NCBI GenBank assembly: GCA_963693305.1
Contig: OY855914.1
Coordinates: 26,336,972-26,400,971 of the forward strand
DNA length: 64,000 nt
Origin: Meandrina meandrites
Lineage: Eukaryota > Cnidaria > Anthozoa > Scleractinia > Meandrinidae
Reading direction: 5' to 3'
Within the stretch, counting starts at the first letter, position 1. Every line of letters starts with the position of its first letter. A program made the position numbers and the translations under genes. The notes beneath the pieces are model-generated. The model had not been told where the DNA came from. It ran no database searches and was given only the letters and a program-made list of their open reading frames with translations. This document shows positions 48,632-56,726 of the stretch, in pieces.

Positions 48632-48886
48632 TTAGCAGACCCATCCGTGAATGTTTCGTTGTACGAGTTCGTCGTATTTCTGTTCCAATTCTTTCTTCTC
48701 CTTGTAGAGCTTGGCATACTCTTCCATGAGGCGACTCGTCATGTTTGCTCTGATGATCGTGACCTCGTGCAATTGTTTAAGAATGTCGTGTGGATCTTGT
48801 TTACTTTCTTGGAGCCGTGTTATGATCTGACTTATCTGGTTCGTCTGTTCCTTCAGAGTCTGCACCCACGTTTCCATCTTGACCAT
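48632..48886 (-). CDS. Small coiled-coil protein of the Polinton (84 aa)
   Basis: Heptad-like helices throughout, with an uninterrupted charged stretch near the C-terminal half (MEEYAKLYKEKKELEQKYDE). It overlaps the end of the upstream frame at 48801-49061 by 86 nt in another phase. No database family is recognised. It could be a fibre- or scaffold-type structural protein, but that is inference. Confidence 0.55.
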   Translation of the reverse strand: MVKMETWVQTLKEQTNQISQIITRLQESKQDPHDILKQLHEVTIIRANMTSRLMEEYAKLYKEKKELEQKYDELVQRNIHGWVC

Positions 48887-49061
48887 CAGAGTCCTCTCCT
48901 TTGATGTTCGTGCTACCGCACCACTCTACGAGTGTTTCTTCTAACTCGATCATGTCCTCTTGTAGCTCTTCGAGTTCCTGCTGCATGACAGTGACATGCG
49001 AGGACAGGCTTTCGTTGATGTCGTACAAAATGTCAATCAAGGGGTGATTGATGTTGGCCAT
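48801..49061 (-). CDS. Small acidic coiled-coil protein of the Polinton (86 aa)
   Basis: Starts MANINHPLIDILYD and has a coiled coil (MQQELEELQEDMIELEETL), then a Gly/Asp/Glu-rich tail. A TATAAAAA box lies about 55 nt upstream of the ATG (near 49116), so this is probably the first gene of a leftmost transcript. The tail overlaps the next gene in another frame. A frameshift that merges both into one coiled-coil protein is an alternative. Confidence 0.55.
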   Translation of the reverse strand: MANINHPLIDILYDINESLSSHVTVMQQELEELQEDMIELEETLVEWCGSTNIKGEDSDGQDGNVGADSEGTDEPDKSDHNTAPRK

Positions 49062-49150
49062 GATGTTGGGAAAAGTGCAACGCTGCTCGAGGGGGCTGGT
49101 GTTTTTATACCTTTTTTGGTCTTGAACGTGTTGTATTTTGTTTCATGTCA

Positions 49151-49489
49151 TCACAAAAACACCCGCGTGCAGCAACGTACGAGTAGGAAGACGAACGTCA
49201 CCAGTAACTCCTTGAACGTGGGCACTCGGTCGGGATGCGTGTTAAATACCCATTCTTTGTGCAGGTCGTAGTCACGTTGGGGTAGTTTGATTCGCATGTT
49301 TTCCATGTGTGCAATGAAATGAAACAGCGTAAACGGTCTTTCGTCGTCTTCTAACTGAAACGCGAAGATGGCTTTCGGATCCAACAGATCGGCAGGGAGG
49401 TCATAATCTCCTTTCCAGACCGTGGCGGTTCGATCTCCGTCGTATAGATTCCAAATTCGTCTCCACATCCATTCCTTCGTGCGAGACAT
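49151..49489 (-). CDS. Polinton protein with C-terminal hydrophobic segment (112 aa)
   Basis: The frame is open from 49606, but the first codons there are non-ATG. The first ATG is at 49489 (MSRTKEWMWRRIW). The C terminus has a hydrophobic stretch (FKELLVTFVFLLV) followed by Arg and Cys, which would suit a tail anchor. I do not recognise the family. Its 5' region is divergent from the plus-strand gene at 49598. Confidence 0.5.
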   Translation of the reverse strand: MSRTKEWMWRRIWNLYDGDRTATVWKGDYDLPADLLDPKAIFAFQLEDDERPFTLFHFIAHMENMRIKLPQRDYDLHKEWVFNTHPDRVPTFKELLVTFVFLLVRCCTRVFL

Positions 49490-49597
49490 GATGCGAGTCA
49501 ATGGGGCACCCGCTTTACCCCGCCATTCTTTAAATAGCTGACAATCAAACCCAGGGGGACATAAGAAAGAATGTGCATTTTCGTGCCTCCGCCTAAA

Positions 49598-50170
49598 ATG
49601 GCTCACTCAATGGACGACGTGCCGGAAGATCCTGTCCGACGAGATGGGAGCGTCGTACAGTGTAGCAATTTCCATTTTGAAATCACCAGCGAGGCTTGGA
49701 AGAAATACTTTGTGATGGCCGTCCTCAAAGTGATCCACGAGAAAGAAAACTTGGAACCTGCGTGTCACACCATTTACTCGGTCGATTCATTTCAGCACGT
49801 GTTAGACACACAAGACAAGATCTGGAGAGGGCTAAAGTCGTTGGTCTTTGGCGAAGTCTACGACACGTGGAAAGGGTTGATGGACAAGAGCGGTGTGGTG
49901 CACGCCCACTTCAATCACGACGATTTTGATTTCATCAAACGCATGACGACTCCCGTCAAGAACACCGAGGTGACGTTGACGGAGATCATGTCATTCAACA
50001 AGCAAGGCCTCGCCTTCACGTACGAGTTGTTGGGATTACGTCACCAAGACATCGATGAGATTCTTGATTGGATGAGAAGTCGGTCAGATGACAACCGCTT
50101 CTGGTCAGGATTGGACGAAGTGGATTTTCATTCATCAATGAATGATGGGATCGAAGAGCAAGCCATATAA
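49598..50170 (+). CDS. Polinton plus-strand protein of unknown function (190 aa)
   Basis: The first gene of the only plus-strand unit in the element. The ATG at 49598 (MAHSMDDVPEDP) is preferred over 49571 because the TTTAAATAG box near 49532 places transcription close to it. The chain is mixed alpha/beta with a block WKKYFVMAVLKVIHE and an acidic C terminus. No known domain. The next gene starts inside its last 29 nt. Opposite polarity suggests separate, perhaps early, expression. Confidence 0.6.
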   Translation: MAHSMDDVPEDPVRRDGSVVQCSNFHFEITSEAWKKYFVMAVLKVIHEKENLEPACHTIYSVDSFQHVLDTQDKIWRGLKSLVFGEVYDTWKGLMDKSGVVHAHFNHDDFDFIKRMTTPVKNTEVTLTEIMSFNKQGLAFTYELLGLRHQDIDEILDWMRSRSDDNRFWSGLDEVDFHSSMNDGIEEQAI

Positions 50171-50837
50171 TCGACGACGCAGGTACCGTTCGTTCTCTTT
50201 TGCGTCAGTCACCAACATGAATCAGAAGAGATCGTTACAAGCCATGCAAAACATGGTGGAAAGACTTCAGCCTTCCGAGAAGGACAAGAAAAAACTCAAG
50301 AAAACCAAGAAACAAGAAGCACCGCCATCTTTGCAAGTCTTGAAACCTACCATCCCAGAACAACAACAAGGAGACGACGGCGAGCAAGCCATGGCAGATT
50401 TGCTAGATAGCCTCTTGACAGGCCAACCCCAGTCAATACAGACAGAAGTCGTGGAGGAAAAACCGAGCTATGACCTGAACGTGTGCCCTTTTCATCACTG
50501 CAACTTGACCGTATTTCAAGCCGTCAAAAACAAAGACCACTATGTGAAGTGTGCTCTCTTGCCCTGCGGTCTGTTCACTCACAGCAAAGAGGTGATCCCT
50601 TACATGACGACAATCTACACCAAGGTGGATGGCGGTTACTACACCATGCAAGGAAACATTAAATGCGAGTGTAACAACCAGGCCAGTCTGAAAGTGAGCC
50701 GATCCGAAGCCAATTTTAACCGGCCCTACTATGCCTGCCGAAACAGAAAAGGGTGCCGATTTTTCCAGTGGGCAGACGTACCTTTAACCATTGGAAACGA
50801 AGAACTACAGAAAAGACTTGCTTTTTTAATCAAGTGA
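50142..50837 (+). CDS. GRF-type zinc-finger protein of the Polinton (231 aa)
   Basis: The C-terminal third reads CECNNQASLKVSRSE, then NFNRPYYACRN and GCRFFQWAD, the signature of a GRF zinc finger (single-strand nucleic-acid binding in topoisomerase 3 and APE2-type proteins). A preceding cysteine block (CPFHHCNLT, CALLPCGLF) may be a second zinc unit. The N terminus is basic (NRRRRYRS), with a Lys-rich stretch after it. A later ATG at 50217 would give 206 residues. An AATAAA lies at about 50849. A role in replication or transcription of the element is plausible. Confidence 0.7.
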   Translation: MMGSKSKPYNRRRRYRSFSFASVTNMNQKRSLQAMQNMVERLQPSEKDKKKLKKTKKQEAPPSLQVLKPTIPEQQQGDDGEQAMADLLDSLLTGQPQSIQTEVVEEKPSYDLNVCPFHHCNLTVFQAVKNKDHYVKCALLPCGLFTHSKEVIPYMTTIYTKVDGGYYTMQGNIKCECNNQASLKVSRSEANFNRPYYACRNRKGCRFFQWADVPLTIGNEELQKRLAFLIK

Positions 50838-50893
50838 CCTGTTTTAAGAATAAAGTTCTGGTTTTTGTGTAAACATCATGTTTTATTTTCTGT

Positions 50894-51505
50894 CTAAAAG
50901 CCAAGGTCTTCGGGCCATGCGCAACTGTTCGCTGCCGCGGCCGCCATGGCCGTGGTCGGCTGCCCGCCGCTGTTCGGTCCCCACGGGTCGCTGTCGGGTT
51001 TCATCCACTGCCAAAACGCTTGGGACTCTACCATGGCACAATGTCCTCGTGTTCTATGCTGCCCACAGTCTTGAATAGGGTAGATCTCCAAGCGCTCAAA
51101 TTTGGGACATGCGGCATGTTCCAAGTTGGTGGCGGGTAGATCCAGCTCTCTCAACAAATTCCTTTCGACGTGACCCCCCTTATAAGCCACCAGGAATCGC
51201 TCAGGGGTCCTACTCTGTTCGTAGAGTTCTAGAACGTCTCCTTTCAGGTTGTCCAGAGGACGAGCATTTTCTTCGGGTGGATCTTCAAATGGTAGTCCGT
51301 GAACGCGGTGGTACACGTAAATGGCCGTGTGTCGGTCCACACTGCTGAGCGTTTTCCATCGGTAGGGTTGTTGATAGTGTAGCACACCAAATCGGCCCTG
51401 CCAATCGCACCAGCCCAGCTCGCGGGCATAAAACTGTTTCCGTACAAAGTACCCTTCCAAGTCAAGGATCAAACACACATTGGCTGTCAGGTCTTGGCGC
51501 TGCAT
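50894..51505 (-). CDS. DEDDh/Maelstrom-like nuclease-fold protein of the Polinton (203 aa)
   Basis: The start has LILDLEGYF, where the D-x-E pair would be the first motif of a DEDD exonuclease. The middle has FLVAYKGGHVERNLL, and the C-terminal part has CGQHRTRGHCAMVE, where H-x4-E would sit in the place of the usual H-x4-D and the Cys/His set recalls the zinc-binding core of Maelstrom domains. Some catalytic positions are replaced, so activity is uncertain. A TATATAAG box lies about 40 nt upstream, and the polyadenylation signal faces that of the plus-strand gene. The family assignment is by motif only. Confidence 0.5.
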   Translation of the reverse strand: MQRQDLTANVCLILDLEGYFVRKQFYARELGWCDWQGRFGVLHYQQPYRWKTLSSVDRHTAIYVYHRVHGLPFEDPPEENARPLDNLKGDVLELYEQSRTPERFLVAYKGGHVERNLLRELDLPATNLEHAACPKFERLEIYPIQDCGQHRTRGHCAMVESQAFWQWMKPDSDPWGPNSGGQPTTAMAAAAANSCAWPEDLGF

Positions 51506-51610
51506 GGCGAAACAAGAATAGACGTGGGAAAACGTTTCTTATATACGCCACAAAGACAAACATCACGTACTGTAACGCCATCATTTTATTCTCAAGAACA
51601 ATGTTTCGTT

Positions 51611-51961
51611 TTACAGTTTCAATCTTTTCTTGGCTTGCATAATTTTCTTAACAATTCTCTCGGTCATCGTGCGCTTGCCTGGAAGCCTGTCAATCGCCTT
51701 GATCATCTTCTCGTCCGCTTTCCACTTGTCTTGCAAATTCTTTGCGCGACTGTAATCGACGTCGTGCTGTTTGGCAATGCGGTCCAGCCGGTTGATCCCA
51801 GGGTCACCACGTTTCAATCGCTTTTCCAACTTGGTCCCGGGACCCATGTACTGATACCCTGGCCAGTGAAATTCGAGCCCGGTCTTGCCGATCCATTTCT
51901 GAATGTCGACACCGCGTCCACGTTGGCGTCTCGTCTTCTTTCTAGTCGTCCTCCTCGTCAT
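51611..51961 (-). CDS. Parvovirus VP1-type phospholipase A2 protein (116 aa)
   Basis: Residues 34-42 read PGYQYMGPG, the calcium-binding loop, and residues 66-70 read HDVDY with the catalytic His-Asp pair, in the order and spacing of the VP1 unique-region phospholipase A2. The N terminus is very basic (TRRTTRKKTRRQRGRG), as in capsid-interior or nuclear targeting segments. In parvoviruses this domain opens endosomal membranes during entry, and adintoviruses carry relatives. The start overlaps the end of the upstream gene by 20 nt. An AATAAA lies just after the stop. The active-site residues are intact. Confidence 0.85.
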   Translation of the reverse strand: MTRRTTRKKTRRQRGRGVDIQKWIGKTGLEFHWPGYQYMGPGTKLEKRLKRGDPGINRLDRIAKQHDVDYSRAKNLQDKWKADEKMIKAIDRLPGKRTMTERIVKKIMQAKKRLKL

Positions 51962-52559
51962 ATTCCAATTCTCGTCTCAATTTTTTCCCTTTGGCCCAAT
52001 CTTCCCAACCGGGCAGTGGTTTCAGTCTCTCGGCTTCGGTCTTGTGTTTCTTTAATTTTTCTGCTTTCTTCTTGAATTCCTTTCGAATGGCCACACTTCG
52101 TTGACGGAGTTCCTCCAGCCGCTCGGAAGATGTTTTCCGTTTGGGAGTAGGTACAGACGACGAAGGCCCTGCTTCTGGTGTAGTGCCTCGCTTGGGGGTG
52201 ATTGAAGACGGCGATTTCTTGGCACTTCCTTTTATGATTTGTTTCATCATGTTGTACAGAGGTCCCGTCACCAAACCGTCCTCCTCTTCCTCTTCTTCCT
52301 CGGGAGCTTCGCCGCCCGCAGCCCTGGCTGAAGGAAATTGCCGTATTCGTTTGGTCAATCGGGCACGTTCGCGAGCGATGGGCTTCACTCGGGCCATCGC
52401 GATGCCGTCAGGAAGGGATTGGTCTTTGAGCAACAGGTGACTTTCGGCCGCCAGACGAGCCGCCTTGTTCAGCAAAGCATTGTCGGTGATTTCGCCTTTG
52501 TAATATTGCACCATTCGTTCAAAGTCTTTGGTCGGTACCATCATCACTTCTTCGGCCAT
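51942..52559 (-). CDS. Polinton structural-type protein of unknown function (205 aa)
   Basis: An N-terminal helical part (MVQYYKGEITDNALLNKAAR) is followed by an acidic run, a Ser/Pro-rich linker and a Lys/Arg-rich C-terminal helix. Composition and position among core and capsid genes suggest an internal virion protein. I do not recognise a family. A TTTAAAAATA element lies about 50 nt upstream of the ATG at 52559. Confidence 0.6.
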   Translation of the reverse strand: MAEEVMMVPTKDFERMVQYYKGEITDNALLNKAARLAAESHLLLKDQSLPDGIAMARVKPIARERARLTKRIRQFPSARAAGGEAPEEEEEEEDGLVTGPLYNMMKQIIKGSAKKSPSSITPKRGTTPEAGPSSSVPTPKRKTSSERLEELRQRSVAIRKEFKKKAEKLKKHKTEAERLKPLPGWEDWAKGKKLRRELEYDEEDD

Positions 52560-52615
52560 GCTTTCGTCGACTCTTCTCGACGTTTAATGCCCTTGCAGCA
52601 CCTCGAGTCGTATTT

Positions 52616-52948
52616 TTAAAGCACTCTCGTCTTGCAGTGACATGCCTTGTAGACCTGGTGTAATCCTTTCCAAAACCCGCTACCCTTCTGAGAGATGAGT
52701 TTCTTTCGCCTTCTCTTCAAGGAGTTTCCACGCTTCCCCAGTTCACGTAAAGAATCTCTGTACCGTCTCAGCTTGGCGGTGAGGGGAGGAGAGATTGGAA
52801 CGCGATTCTTGAGCAAATTCAACACCATCTCGCTCACGGCGTTGATTTGGTCGGCGTTGGCGTGTTGCAACATCTCTTCTCGCTTGTTCCGATTGGCTTC
52901 TTTCAGAATGGCCTCCAAAAATGGACGTTGTCGACGTAATCGCTTCAT
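52616..52948 (-). CDS. Polinton small basic protein (110 aa)
   Basis: A very basic, helical protein with INAVSEMVLNLLKNRVPISP, a Lys/Arg cluster (SLKRRRKKL) and a C-terminal GSGFWKGL motif ending in ACHC. A TTATAAG box lies about 45 nt upstream. It is likely a DNA-condensing or internal virion component, judged from charge and neighbours only. Confidence 0.6.
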   Translation of the reverse strand: MKRLRRQRPFLEAILKEANRNKREEMLQHANADQINAVSEMVLNLLKNRVPISPPLTAKLRRYRDSLRELGKRGNSLKRRRKKLISQKGSGFWKGLHQVYKACHCKTRVL

Positions 52949-52989
52949 ACTTTTCCCATCTCACGTCACTACCTGTGGCACTTGTCCTC

Positions 52990-53274
52990 TTATAATGCAT
53001 TGGCCATGATGCTCCTGGTATTCCCGAGTCGAAGTGCTTTTTTCAACTGGCGGATTTGGGCGGGCGAGGCTGGGGGTTTCTTTCGAGTGGCCGCGTTCAA
53101 GGCTTTCTTGGCACCCCAACCGGCGGGCCCAGAGGCAGCCCCCAGAGCGGCCGCTTTTCCAGCCGCAACCAGAGCGGGTATCAAGGCTGCCAAAGGCAAA
53201 AGGCCTCCTTTTTGTCCTATTCTTTTCCTGTGCCCACGTTTCCTTCGTTGCCCCACGCGTTGCTTTCTCCCCAT
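52990..53274 (-). CDS. Adenovirus pX (mu)-like core peptide precursor (94 aa)
   Basis: A basic N terminus (MGRKQRVGQRRKRGHRKR) is followed by GGLLPLAALIPALVAAGKAA and a Gly/Ala stretch. This basic-then-hydrophobic layout with a GG junction is like adenovirus core protein X and its adintovirus counterparts, which condense virion DNA and are cut by the viral protease. Glycine pairs in the peptide could be protease sites. Confidence 0.7.
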   Translation of the reverse strand: MGRKQRVGQRRKRGHRKRIGQKGGLLPLAALIPALVAAGKAAALGAASGPAGWGAKKALNAATRKKPPASPAQIRQLKKALRLGNTRSIMANAL

Positions 53275-53278
53275 GGTC

Positions 53279-53761
53279 CTAATGCTGTCGTGGTCTGCGT
53301 CTAGAGTGATTTACATTGTCGTTCACCCGCTTAAATGCTTGACTGGACAACGTCAAGAACGTAGGCGAAGATCCTGACAGAAACATGCTGTCCTCCTCGG
53401 CGATTTTGTCCACCAAAAAAGGTTTATGTCTCGCAAGAGCCCCGCCCCGTTGCCTCTTGCTTTTGTTGGTCTCACGTTGCTTTCTCGCCACTTTAGACGG
53501 AGGTACCTTGTCTTTTTTTGTCGTCGTGACTCTCCTCCAAGTGCGCCGCCTGCCATCTTTGTAAGTGGTGATGATGGTATTTGCGGTGGTGATACCTGCA
53601 ATGTGACGTCCTGCCGCTATTTCTTGTAACACCATGTCCAAGTATGCTCTCGTGGTGGCTGCCTCGTATACCGCGCCCAACTCGGCTCGAACATCGTCGT
53701 CGTCGTCCTTGACAAACGATCCTGTTCCCACACCCGCTGGCGAATAACTATGTATCGACAT
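53279..53761 (-). CDS. Polinton protein of unknown function (160 aa)
   Basis: The first ATG is at 53761 (MSIHSYSPAGVG). A TATATAAC box lies at 53788-53796, close to the ideal distance, so the leader must be very short. It has an acidic Asp run near residue 20, a basic middle (GRRRTWRRV; KSKRQRGG) and a low-complexity end. Located between ATPase and pX genes, it is a candidate core or minor capsid component. The family is not recognised. Confidence 0.55.
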   Translation of the reverse strand: MSIHSYSPAGVGTGSFVKDDDDDVRAELGAVYEAATTRAYLDMVLQEIAAGRHIAGITTANTIITTYKDGRRRTWRRVTTTKKDKVPPSKVARKQRETNKSKRQRGGALARHKPFLVDKIAEEDSMFLSGSSPTFLTLSSQAFKRVNDNVNHSRRRPRQH

Positions 53762-53774
53762 GTTTCCCCTCAAC

Positions 53775-54431
53775 TCAAGCAGGTCTCGTTATATAACACC
53801 TCATGAAACCTTCGTCTTTTAAGAGATGACTAAAAATCCGTTTACCGTCATTGCTGGCGGGGTGTAGATCCAAGACCATGTAGCCAAATGGGCGGTCCGT
53901 CGCCTTGGTAAACACCTCCATCACATCTTGCCAATGAGACGGAAACGCTTGCAACAGTAAATTCTTTGTGCCCAATTGATCGCGAGGATTCTTGAAAGCC
54001 ACGACGTAATGAGCATTTCGGGAAATGCTCTTGGCGTATTTGCCGGGCGGAAACATGTCTTGACACAAGTACAACACGGTGATGTTCCTATGGTGCGAAT
54101 GTTTGGTGAACAGGTCCAACACTCTCTTGTCGTTGCCTCCTTCTTCCATCAGGTCGTCCAACACGAGGAGTCCGCCGTTCGGAAACCACGTTTGCAATTG
54201 GGAGGTTGAAGGAACCCCTTCGTGAAATTTGACACCGCCCTTTTTCATGGAAGTGAACCCGTCTTGCCAGGCCCCGTAACAATAATGCACGGTCTCGGGG
54301 GGTGTGGCAAACAACTCTTCCAAGTGATCCAAAAGTAACGACGCTGTAAAACAAGTCTTGCCGCAACCTGACGGTCCCACGATCAAAATGCTGCAGGGGG
54401 TACGAAAGGTGAATGCTTCGTCACGTTCCAT
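53775..54431 (-). CDS. FtsK/HerA-type genome-packaging ATPase (218 aa)
   Basis: Residues 19-26 carry Walker A (GPSGCGKT) and residues 88-94 Walker B (LLVLDDL), with LYLCQDMF further on. The length and motif order fit the A32-like packaging ATPases of Polintons and adintoviruses. The enzyme should use ATP to drive the genome into a preformed capsid. The first true ATG is at 54431 (MERDEAF). The open frame upstream of it has no ATG. An ATATAG element lies about 45 nt upstream. Confidence 0.9.
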   Translation of the reverse strand: MERDEAFTFRTPCSILIVGPSGCGKTCFTASLLLDHLEELFATPPETVHYCYGAWQDGFTSMKKGGVKFHEGVPSTSQLQTWFPNGGLLVLDDLMEEGGNDKRVLDLFTKHSHHRNITVLYLCQDMFPPGKYAKSISRNAHYVVAFKNPRDQLGTKNLLLQAFPSHWQDVMEVFTKATDRPFGYMVLDLHPASNDGKRIFSHLLKDEGFMRCYITRPA

Positions 54432-54517
54432 GTCGAATGGCAACGTCAAAAACAAGGAGAAAGACTATATGTACGTGTTTTGCACACACAGACAAGGAGA
54501 CACATGTATCACGTCAA

Positions 54518-55099
54518 CTATTTGTCTTTATTACGTAACAAGTGTCTCACACCACCTAAGGAAGCATTACAATCTTGGTGGTATGCCAGTTTACAGACGG
54601 TGTCCCACATCGTCTCCTTTGCGATTAACTTCTTCAACATCTGTCCTACTTTATGGTCGTTATACAGGTAATCGTGTTTCTTGAATCTTGCTTCGAATTG
54701 ACGCGTGCTACGTCCTTCGGCTCGATCGATCAGATACACCAAGGCGTAATCGCCACAACTCTGATTGTACACGGATTGTAGACTCTGTCCGTTGAACACC
54801 ACGTACTTCCAGTGAGTGTTTAACCAATCTTCCAACGGTCGGGCCGTCTTGTAAACCTCCAACGGTAAAGCGTAACTGTCCAACACTTCGCAGACGTTGT
54901 CGCACGTCCACAGGGCGATCCAATGTCTGCCAGGCAGGTCGTGCGGATCCGTGTTCACGATGTACCCTCTGGCTTGTGTTTTGATGGGGCGACGAGGTAA
55001 TTGATCGCAGGCCACCGTCCCGTGAAAGTAGGGTCCCAACGAAGGGTGATGTTTGGCCAAATGATCCAACTGCACGTTGTTCAGAGCGACTTTCTCCAT
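54518..55099 (-). CDS. Adenain-like cysteine protease (193 aa)
   Basis: The catalytic set is His59 (GRHWIALW), Asp74 (VLDSY), Gln108 and Cys115 (QSCGDYALVYL), with the Gln-to-Cys spacing of 7 that adenovirus protease has. It should mature capsid and core proteins. The start at 55099 is chosen because it lies 2 nt after the major capsid stop (TGAGGATG). The longer open frame upstream overlaps the capsid gene. An AATAAA follows just past the stop. Confidence 0.9.
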   Translation of the reverse strand: MEKVALNNVQLDHLAKHHPSLGPYFHGTVACDQLPRRPIKTQARGYIVNTDPHDLPGRHWIALWTCDNVCEVLDSYALPLEVYKTARPLEDWLNTHWKYVVFNGQSLQSVYNQSCGDYALVYLIDRAEGRSTRQFEARFKKHDYLYNDHKVGQMLKKLIAKETMWDTVCKLAYHQDCNASLGGVRHLLRNKDK

Positions 55100-55101
55100 C
55101 C

Positions 55102-56505
55102 TCAGCGCTGGTACACGTCGTATAACACCGCTTTGTTCTTGTCTATCTCCAACAGATTCTCGAATTCTCCGTACAGTATGATGGTCAAGTTCTGACCTGG
55201 GGCCGCTCCAAAATTCAGCACAATTTGTAGATCTCCCACTTGTCTCGGGTTCAACCTGTTGCTGTCCAGGCATCCGTTGGCCACGTTGTCAAATGCGAAC
55301 AGCGTGCAATTCTTGCCTTGTCCCCACTCGTCGCTCTTCACCATGTTTCCTCGATGTTGGCTCAGGCACCCGGTGGCTTGGAGGAAGCGAAAGTAACCTC
55401 TGAGATCTTTGGTGTCGTTGTCGTGCACCAATTCTAGGGTCTCGTAAGGATACTCTTCTCCTCGCACGATCTGTCTTATGCTACTCAGTCCAAATTTCTG
55501 AAAACAGAAGGGATCGTTCGTCACGGTACCCGTGAACGCCGTCGACAACACCATACCCACGATCAATCGATTGGGAACCCTTCCTTGAAACAAGTTGTTG
55601 CATTCGTACTGTTGTTGGTTGCCTTGCATGTTGAAAGTACGAATCTCGCTTCTCACGGTTGGGTAGGCCACCAATGCTTTCTCCACTTCCATCTTGGTCA
55701 TCAGGTTCCTGTACGTGGTGGGATTGAGTCGCACTTGACACAGGTACATTCGAACTGTGACATCTTCGGTCGTCATTCGTCCCGCTTCACCTACTCCATT
55801 TAAGAACAGGGCTGGAGAATTGAAGTACATTTGTATCCCGATCTGCACTCTGAGCACCAAGAGCTTGTTTAGATGAAAGACTTCGATGTGAGGTTTGAAC
55901 CGTAACACGTGTCGCTTGTTGCCAGTGTAATGGCCCTGTTCTTTTTTCATGAGCATGATGGAGTCTTTGTGATTTTGAGGGAGGCCCGTGTAAGCTGCAT
56001 TGGCATTTCCACCATCTAGGTCTACAGTGGTGTTGTTAGCAGTGAAGGTGACTGGAAAATCTAGGGCGCTGTACCATCCTTGAGGTTTCAAGACAGTCTC
56101 TCCGTCGTTCCTGTCATAATTCATCAGGGTTTCCAAGTAGGCTTTGTAATGGTACGTGTCTGTCTGGGGACTGATGAGAGCCCCGTTGAAGCGCACGCTG
56201 ATCTGTTTGAACAGAGAATGGGCCAGATTGTTCACGGGCCACAGCTTGTCGGCAACCGCCAGGTCATCGCCGTTCACTTTCTTCAGTTGCAATTCTATCT
56301 CGAAGAAGCTACGATAGAGATCGATGTAATCTTCTTGCGGGTCTATCTGAAACTCGACGGGATTGATACCCGAGGTGTAGGTCTGAATCGGGACTAGCCG
56401 ATAGGAAGATACGCTGACGTCTGTCGACGGGAGTCTGAACAAATCCAATAAGGGGTTGGCCATGGCTTCCGACTGTGGATGAGCCTCCGGGACGACGTCA
56501 GTCAT
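55102..56505 (-). CDS. Double-jelly-roll major capsid protein (467 aa)
   Basis: The sequence has the features of Polinton/adintovirus hexon-like capsid proteins: LYRSFFEIELQL, a WPVNNLAHSLFKQISV block, FPVTFTANNT and a C-terminal DLQIVLNF region. Two jelly-roll folds are expected, which trimerise into the capsid shell. I place the start at 56505 because there it overlaps the previous stop as ATGA. An earlier ATG at 56547 would add 14 residues with a Lys run. The length is normal for the family and there is no break. Confidence 0.9.
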   Translation of the reverse strand: MTDVVPEAHPQSEAMANPLLDLFRLPSTDVSVSSYRLVPIQTYTSGINPVEFQIDPQEDYIDLYRSFFEIELQLKKVNGDDLAVADKLWPVNNLAHSLFKQISVRFNGALISPQTDTYHYKAYLETLMNYDRNDGETVLKPQGWYSALDFPVTFTANNTTVDLDGGNANAAYTGLPQNHKDSIMLMKKEQGHYTGNKRHVLRFKPHIEVFHLNKLLVLRVQIGIQMYFNSPALFLNGVGEAGRMTTEDVTVRMYLCQVRLNPTTYRNLMTKMEVEKALVAYPTVRSEIRTFNMQGNQQQYECNNLFQGRVPNRLIVGMVLSTAFTGTVTNDPFCFQKFGLSSIRQIVRGEEYPYETLELVHDNDTKDLRGYFRFLQATGCLSQHRGNMVKSDEWGQGKNCTLFAFDNVANGCLDSNRLNPRQVGDLQIVLNFGAAPGQNLTIILYGEFENLLEIDKNKAVLYDVYQR

Positions 56506-56726
56506 CTTCTTTTTCTTCTTCTCCGCTTCTGCAGGGTCTGTATCCAATCGTAGTCAGGAGGTTTTCTGACTTGCGGGGCGATCCACCCGCCTTTTTGTAC
56601 TTTTCCTTTACTCTTGCTCAACGCGTATGCCAAGACGGCCAACGGAATACCTCCTTCCCCGCGTTGTCTGACGGGTGCGCGTTTCGAGCGGACCAGTCTC
56701 GACGATCGCGAGTAAATGGGATTCAT
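56502..56726 (-). CDS. Polinton small basic protein (74 aa)
   Basis: Starts MNPIYSRSSRLVRSKRAP, has GGIPLAVLAYALSKSKGK in the middle and ends in an Arg/Lys run. Its ATG overlaps the stop of the preceding gene, and its stop overlaps the capsid start (both as ATGA). GG motifs and the hydrophobic middle resemble the pX-type peptide at 52990-53274, so it may be another protease-processed core or membrane-active peptide. The product is not identified further. Confidence 0.65.
   Translation of the reverse strand: MNPIYSRSSRLVRSKRAPVRQRGEGGIPLAVLAYALSKSKGKVQKGGWIAPQVRKPPDYDWIQTLQKRRRRKRR

Noticed and set aside
49490..49606. Longer N terminus for the 112-residue Polinton protein
   Set aside because: The extension begins at GTG and has no ATG; it also overlaps the start of the divergent gene.
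55100..55273. 58-residue N-terminal extension of the protease
   Set aside because: It lies inside the capsid gene in another frame; the ATG at 55099 fits the adenain length and the 2-nt gap.
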